A program made the translations under genes and the position numbers. Of a DNA stretch of 64,000 nt, positions 60,736-64,000 are shown piece after piece. Numbering within the stretch: the first letter of the stretch is position 1; the number at the start of each line of letters is the position of its first letter. A model generated the notes under the pieces. That model searched no databases and had not been told where the DNA came from. It saw only the letters and a list, made by a program, of their open reading frames with translations. The DNA is from Pseudonocardia autotrophica (GTDB taxonomy: Bacteria; Actinomycetota; Actinomycetes; Mycobacteriales; Pseudonocardiaceae): NCBI RefSeq assembly GCF_003945385.1, contig NZ_AP018920.1:6076001-6140000 (forward strand), in the 5' to 3' direction.

Positions 60736-61698
60736 ATGGCGACGGCGCTGTCCGGTTGGCGGCGCCTGCGCGCGGTGGCCGCCGGGGTCCCGTCCCTGGC
60801 CCTCGACCTCGGGCAGGCAGCCGGGTACGCGCTGCGCACCTTCACCTCCCCCGCAGGCCTGCGTGGCCTGGCCGTGGAGTGGGCATGGCTCGCCGCGCAC
60901 GTCGCGCTCTACCCGGTCGGCCTGGTGGAGGAGACGGTCCGCCCGCACGGCCACTACCGCACCGACAGCCTGCCCCCGGTCAAGCGCAGCCTGGTGGTCG
61001 CCGACCCGGCCGCGGCGGGCACGCCGATCCTGCTGATCCACGGCATCATGGACAACCGTTCGGTGTTCACGGTGTTCGCACACGAGCTGCGCCGCCGCGG
61101 GTTCGGTGTGGTGAACGCCATCAACTACAGCCTGCTCACCGGTGACCTGCGCAGTGCGGCGCACGAGCTGCACGGCCACGTCGAACGGCTGCGCGAGACC
61201 ACCGGCTCGGAGAAGGTGCACATCGTCGGGCACTCGCTGGGCGGTGTCATCGCCCGCTACTACGTGCAGCGGATGGGTGGCGACGCCGTCGTCGACACCG
61301 TGGTCACACTCGGCAGCCCGCACTCGGGCAGCAACCTCGCCCGGCTCGCACCGACCGCGCTGTGCCGCCAGCTGCGGCCCGGCTCGGACGTGCTGCGCGA
61401 GCTCACGGAGCCGGCGCCCGGCTGCCGGACCCGCTTCCTCGTGGTGTGGTCGCGGATGGACGAGGTCATCCTCCCGCAGCGCAATTCCCGGCTGCGCCAT
61501 CCCGATCTCGACGTGCAGGAGCTGGGCCTCGACGACGTCGGGCACCTGTCGCTGCCGATCGACCGGCGGACGGTGCACTGGGTGGCGAGCACGCTGGCCC
61601 GCGGCGAGCAGGAGCGGCGCGAGCACGACCGGGTGCGCGACCGCCGGTTGCGCGGCTCACTGCGCCCGGCCGGCCGGCGCAGCGCCCCCGCCTCCTGA
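60736..61698 (+). CDS. alpha/beta-hydrolase, triacylglycerol lipase/esterase type
   Basis: This 320-residue enzyme has an N-terminal amphipathic region of about 100 residues and an alpha/beta-hydrolase core. Features are the oxyanion-side segment ILLIHGIMDNRSVF, the nucleophile elbow GHSLGG and the following VTLGSPHSGSNLARLA, typical of EstA/LipA-like lipases; acidic and His partners lie in WSRMDEV and VGHLSLP. There is no clear signal peptide. A leaderless -10 lies 6 bases upstream. It follows sucCD divergently. The substrate is inferred to be an ester or lipid. Confidence 0.86.
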   Translation: MATALSGWRRLRAVAAGVPSLALDLGQAAGYALRTFTSPAGLRGLAVEWAWLAAHVALYPVGLVEETVRPHGHYRTDSLPPVKRSLVVADPAAAGTPILLIHGIMDNRSVFTVFAHELRRRGFGVVNAINYSLLTGDLRSAAHELHGHVERLRETTGSEKVHIVGHSLGGVIARYYVQRMGGDAVVDTVVTLGSPHSGSNLARLAPTALCRQLRPGSDVLRELTEPAPGCRTRFLVVWSRMDEVILPQRNSRLRHPDLDVQELGLDDVGHLSLPIDRRTVHWVASTLARGEQERREHDRVRDRRLRGSLRPAGRRSAPAS

Positions 61699-61702
61699 CG
61701 AC

Positions 61703-61726
61703 GCGGGCGCGGCTCCCCGCACCCGC
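61703..61726 (+). terminator. hairpin after the lipase gene
   Basis: A 10-bp stem (GCGGGCGCGG with CCGCACCCGC, one mismatch) with a CTCC loop lies 4 bases past the stop codon. Confidence 0.55.
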
Positions 61727-61802
61727 CCGACCGGTCGTCGATGATCTCCGACCGTCCGCAACCGGCCGGTGGCGCGCCGTTGCCACACCGCGACTCGCGG
61801 GT

Positions 61803-61919
61803 TAACGTCGCGTCGTCCACGTCACGGACCGATCACGGTGGTCGGCGCCCTCCCCGAACGGCGCCACCCCCCGACGGAGCCCCCACTCCGACGACCACCG
61901 GCGAGCGGCTCGCGGCGCC
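61803..61919 (+). promoter_or_regulatory. promoter and structured leader of the M23 peptidase gene
   Basis: TAACGT at 61803-61808 is a -10 candidate. The leader that follows (about 125 bases) contains a perfect 9-bp stem CGGTGGTCG (61836-61844) / CGACCACCG (61892-61900), an inner GGCGCC/GGCGCC pair, a GCGAG/CTCGC hairpin (61901-61913) and a third GGCGCC (61914-61919) near the ribosome binding site. Alternative pairings are possible. No known riboswitch class was recognised. Confidence 0.4.
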
Positions 61920-61941
61920 CTGAACACCAGAAGGGCAGGTC

Positions 61942-62856
61942 TTGGCGCGCCACCGCTCCCCCAGCGGCGCCATCCGACCGGAGCTCCGGTCCGGCACACT
62001 CCCCCGTGTGCCGGTCACCGCGGGCGGCCACCGGCTCCCGGCGCCACCGCCGACGGTCTCGCGTACCCGCGTGACGGTCGCCGCCGCTGCCGGCGGTGCA
62101 CTGGTCGCGGCCGGCCAGACCGTCGCGGGCACCCTCGGCATCCCCGCGCTGGCGGGTGCGCCGTCGGTGGAGGAGTCCTACGAGCGGATCGCCGCCTCGG
62201 CGATGCTCCCGGTGACCGCCGAGCCGCGGCCCGCCGACACCATCACTCCCGCGGTCACCTCGGCGATCGGCAGCGAGCAGCTGGCGGCGCCGTCGTCGGT
62301 GCCCGACCTCGCGCAGACCGCGGCGGTCGACGTCGAGAACCTGACCAAGGCGGCCCGGCTCGGTGAGCAGGCCGCCAAGGTCGAGAGCGCGCTGTCCACC
62401 GCGATGTCGCAGGGCGCTCCCAAGGCCGTCGTGTACGCCGGCGAGCCGTTCGTGATGCCGACCTCGGGCCGGTTCACCTCCGGCTTCGGCGCCCGCTGGG
62501 GCGTCCAGCACTACGGGGTCGACCTGGCCGCCCCGATCGGCACCCCGATCTTCGCGCTCACCGACGGCGTCGTCGAGGAGTCCGGCCCGGCCAGCGGGTT
62601 CGGCATGTGGGTCGTGCTGCGGCACCACGACGGCACAGCCACCGTCTACGGGCACATCAACCGCTCGATGGTGGAGACCGGCCAGCAGGTCACGGCAGGC
62701 GAGGAGATCGCCGAGGTCGGCAACCGCGGCCAGTCCACCGGCCCGCACCTGCACCTGGAGGTGTGGGAGGCCGACGGCACCAAGACCGATCCGCGGCCCT
62801 GGCTCGCCGAGCGTGGGCTCGACATCAGCGGCGCCACCGGCAGCCGGGACGCCTGA
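61942..62856 (+). CDS. M23-family peptidoglycan endopeptidase-like protein
   Basis: This protein of about 304 residues has an N-terminal Arg-rich tail, a hydrophobic segment (about 45-62) that works as a signal or anchor, a helical region of about 90 residues and a C-terminal LytM domain (about 165-285). The zinc ligands are in HYGVDLAAP (His, Asp) and HLHLEV (His-x-His), and the GFGARWGVQ start is canonical. It should cleave peptide bonds in the cell wall. The position equals M. tuberculosis Rv0950c. The start is a rare TTG after AAGGGCAGGTC. Control by the leader is possible. Confidence 0.85.
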   Translation: MARHRSPSGAIRPELRSGTLPRVPVTAGGHRLPAPPPTVSRTRVTVAAAAGGALVAAGQTVAGTLGIPALAGAPSVEESYERIAASAMLPVTAEPRPADTITPAVTSAIGSEQLAAPSSVPDLAQTAAVDVENLTKAARLGEQAAKVESALSTAMSQGAPKAVVYAGEPFVMPTSGRFTSGFGARWGVQHYGVDLAAPIGTPIFALTDGVVEESGPASGFGMWVVLRHHDGTATVYGHINRSMVETGQQVTAGEEIAEVGNRGQSTGPHLHLEVWEADGTKTDPRPWLAERGLDISGATGSRDA

Positions 62857-63002
62857 GCCGGTTCAGGCGGTTGCCCGGCGAGGGTGCGCGCCGCCCCGGG
62901 GCGCGCACACCGTCCGAAGGTCCCGGGCCGCGCGGAATCCCCAGAACTGTTGAGGCGGGTCCCGGCTTCCGCTGCCCCGACCGGACCCGACAGGATGTCG
63001 GG

Positions 63003-63605
63003 ATGGGGGACGACTATCGGATCGGGGACGCCGAGCGGCGGGCGGTCGACGACCGGCTGCAACGCGCACACGGCGAGGGACGGCTGACGCTCGAGGAGTA
63101 CGAGGAGCGGGCGGCGAAGGCGTGGGCCGCGCGGCACCACTCCGAGCTCACCGGTCTGACCGGCGATCTCCCGCCCGATCGTGCGCCCGCCCGGCGCGCG
63201 GACGCGACGCCGGCCCCGTCCCGGGCCCGCGAGCTCGGCCTGGAATGGGCGCGCGCGGCGGGCGGGACGCTCACCACGATCGCGCTGGTCGCCGCCGCCC
63301 TGTGGGGCGGATCGCACCTGCTGGGCGGGGCCGACGGCACGGTCGTGTTCGGGAGCCGCACGGTCGGTGTCGCCGAGGACCGCGACCGGGTCGAGATGGG
63401 CGTGCTGTTCGGCTCGGTCCGGGTCGTCGTGCCCGACGACGCGCGGGTCACGGTGGGCGGCTGGAAGGCCTTCGGCTCGGTGGACTGCGAGACTGCGTGC
63501 GCGAACACCGGCGGGCGCACCGTCCAGGTCGACGTGACCGGCGCGTTCGGCAGCACCGACATCGTCACCCGCAGCGAGGCCGCCGCCGACCCGGACGACG
63601 ACTGA
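63003..63605 (+). CDS. DUF1707 protein with LiaF-like C-terminal domain
   Basis: This 200-residue protein begins with the DUF1707 motif (YRIGDAERRAVDDRLQRAHGEGRLTLEEYEERAAKAWAA), has a hydrophobic segment (about 80-100) and ends with a beta-rich LiaF/DUF2154-like domain (MGVLFGSVRVVVPDDARVTVGGWKAFGSV, AFGSTDIVTRS). Similar proteins are common in actinobacteria; a role in cell envelope stress sensing is suggested for LiaF but not shown here. CAGGAT lies 6 bases before the ATG. It converges on pcrA. Confidence 0.85.
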   Translation: MGDDYRIGDAERRAVDDRLQRAHGEGRLTLEEYEERAAKAWAARHHSELTGLTGDLPPDRAPARRADATPAPSRARELGLEWARAAGGTLTTIALVAAALWGGSHLLGGADGTVVFGSRTVGVAEDRDRVEMGVLFGSVRVVVPDDARVTVGGWKAFGSVDCETACANTGGRTVQVDVTGAFGSTDIVTRSEAAADPDDD

Positions 63606-63617
63606 CCCGCCCGGGCC

Positions 63618-64000
63618 CTACAGCTTCTGCATCGGCACGCCGCCGATCAGCATCAGCCGGACCGTCCCGCCGCTGCCGAAGTCGATCGTCACCGTCGCCC
63701 GCGGGCCCGACCCGTCCGCGGCGATCACCGTGCCCAGGCCGTACTTGTCGTGGTTGACCCGGTCGCCGACGTCGAGCTGCAGGGCCTGGTTGTTCAGGCT
63801 GCGCTCGGGGACCTTCCAGTCGCCGCGGTCGGAGCCGGAGCGACGGCCGAACCCGAACCGGCCGACCGGGGCGGACGGCCGCTCCGACACCAGCTGCTCC
63901 TCGGTGCGCCGCCAGTCGACGAGCTCCGGCGGCACCTCGTCCAGGAAGCGGGACGCCGGGTTGGTGCTCGGCTGCCCGAACGCCGACCGGACGATCGCCC
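63618..64000 (-). CDS. pcrA: ATP-dependent DNA helicase PcrA/UvrD, C-terminal part
   Basis: Only the last 127 or so codons lie in the window; the gene continues past 64000. The visible part is the flexible PcrA tail: NPASRFLDEVPPEL, an Arg/Ser-rich stretch, then the conserved C-terminal Tudor-like segment DVGDRVNHDKYGLGTVI and the end RLMLIGGVPMQKL. This is typical of UvrD1/PcrA, which unwinds DNA in repair and interacts with RNA polymerase through this tail. Its position next to the M23 gene is as in M. tuberculosis. Confidence 0.9.
   Translation of the reverse strand, partial: AIVRSAFGQPSTNPASRFLDEVPPELVDWRRTEEQLVSERPSAPVGRFGFGRRSGSDRGDWKVPERSLNNQALQLDVGDRVNHDKYGLGTVIAADGSGPRATVTIDFGSGGTVRLMLIGGVPMQKL

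Noticed and set aside
61803..61941. c-di-AMP (ydaO) riboswitch before the M23 gene
   Set aside because: The leader is structured, but I could not find the conserved ydaO core words, so no class is assigned.

Overview
The window is very GC-rich, densely packed actinobacterial chromosome. Gene content and order match the Mycobacteriales/Pseudonocardiales. F420 biosynthesis (fbiC), a monomeric isocitrate dehydrogenase, imuA'-imuB-dnaE2, DUF222/HNH (13E12-like) and PerM-type genes all point to that group. Pseudonocardia or a close relative is my best guess (inference). Gene order is largely collinear, from memory of the M. tuberculosis map, with the amiA1-deoD-pmmB-upp-Rv3311-add-deoA-cdd, dacB1, Rv3335c-trpS, folD, dnaE2 and imuB-imuA' series. 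The right end matches the purH-purN-perM-Rv0954-sucD-sucC-Rv0950c-uvrD1 block.

Layout. 0-2.5 kb: a MarR regulator divergent from an azoreductase-like flavoprotein, then an M20 amidohydrolase. 2.5-24 kb: a Ser/Thr kinase and a nucleoside salvage island. The island holds a purine nucleoside phosphorylase coupled to a sugar-phosphate mutase, upp, add, and a tightly overlapping operon (BMP lipoprotein, two-domain ATPase, two permeases, cdd, deoA) that should import nucleosides and degrade them. An Rv3311-like protein, a long coiled-coil protein, a PatB-like aminotransferase and MurJ are interspersed. 24-31 kb: a DacB-like carboxypeptidase, a tandem repeat array followed by an SOS-controlled DUF222/HNH protein, YihY, trpS and a duplicated HxlR regulator. 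31-36 kb: an IS110-family element next to fbiC. 36-44.5 kb: YbaK, a pseudokinase, xthA, icd, an XRE regulator divergent from a methionine aminopeptidase, folD-DUF3017 and an acetate-type transporter.

44.5-52.8 kb is the DNA-damage mutasome: dnaE2 and imuA'-imuB, with a divergently oriented M28 lipoprotein peptidase between them. Three perfect mycobacterial-type LexA boxes (TCGAAC-N4-GTTCGA) lie at the promoters of the HNH gene, dnaE2 and imuA'. Two tandem hairpins with different stems but the same bulges and loop sit between dnaE2 and the peptidase.

52.8-64 kb: purH, purN, a PerM-like membrane protein, a DUF5336-like protein, sucD-sucC, a lipase, an M23 peptidase with a foldable leader, a DUF1707 protein and the 3' end of pcrA/uvrD.

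A recurring signal is a TANNNT hexamer 6-7 bases before the start codon with no Shine-Dalgarno sequence, which I read as leaderless transcription and used to choose many starts. No tRNA, rRNA, CRISPR array or prophage was seen.
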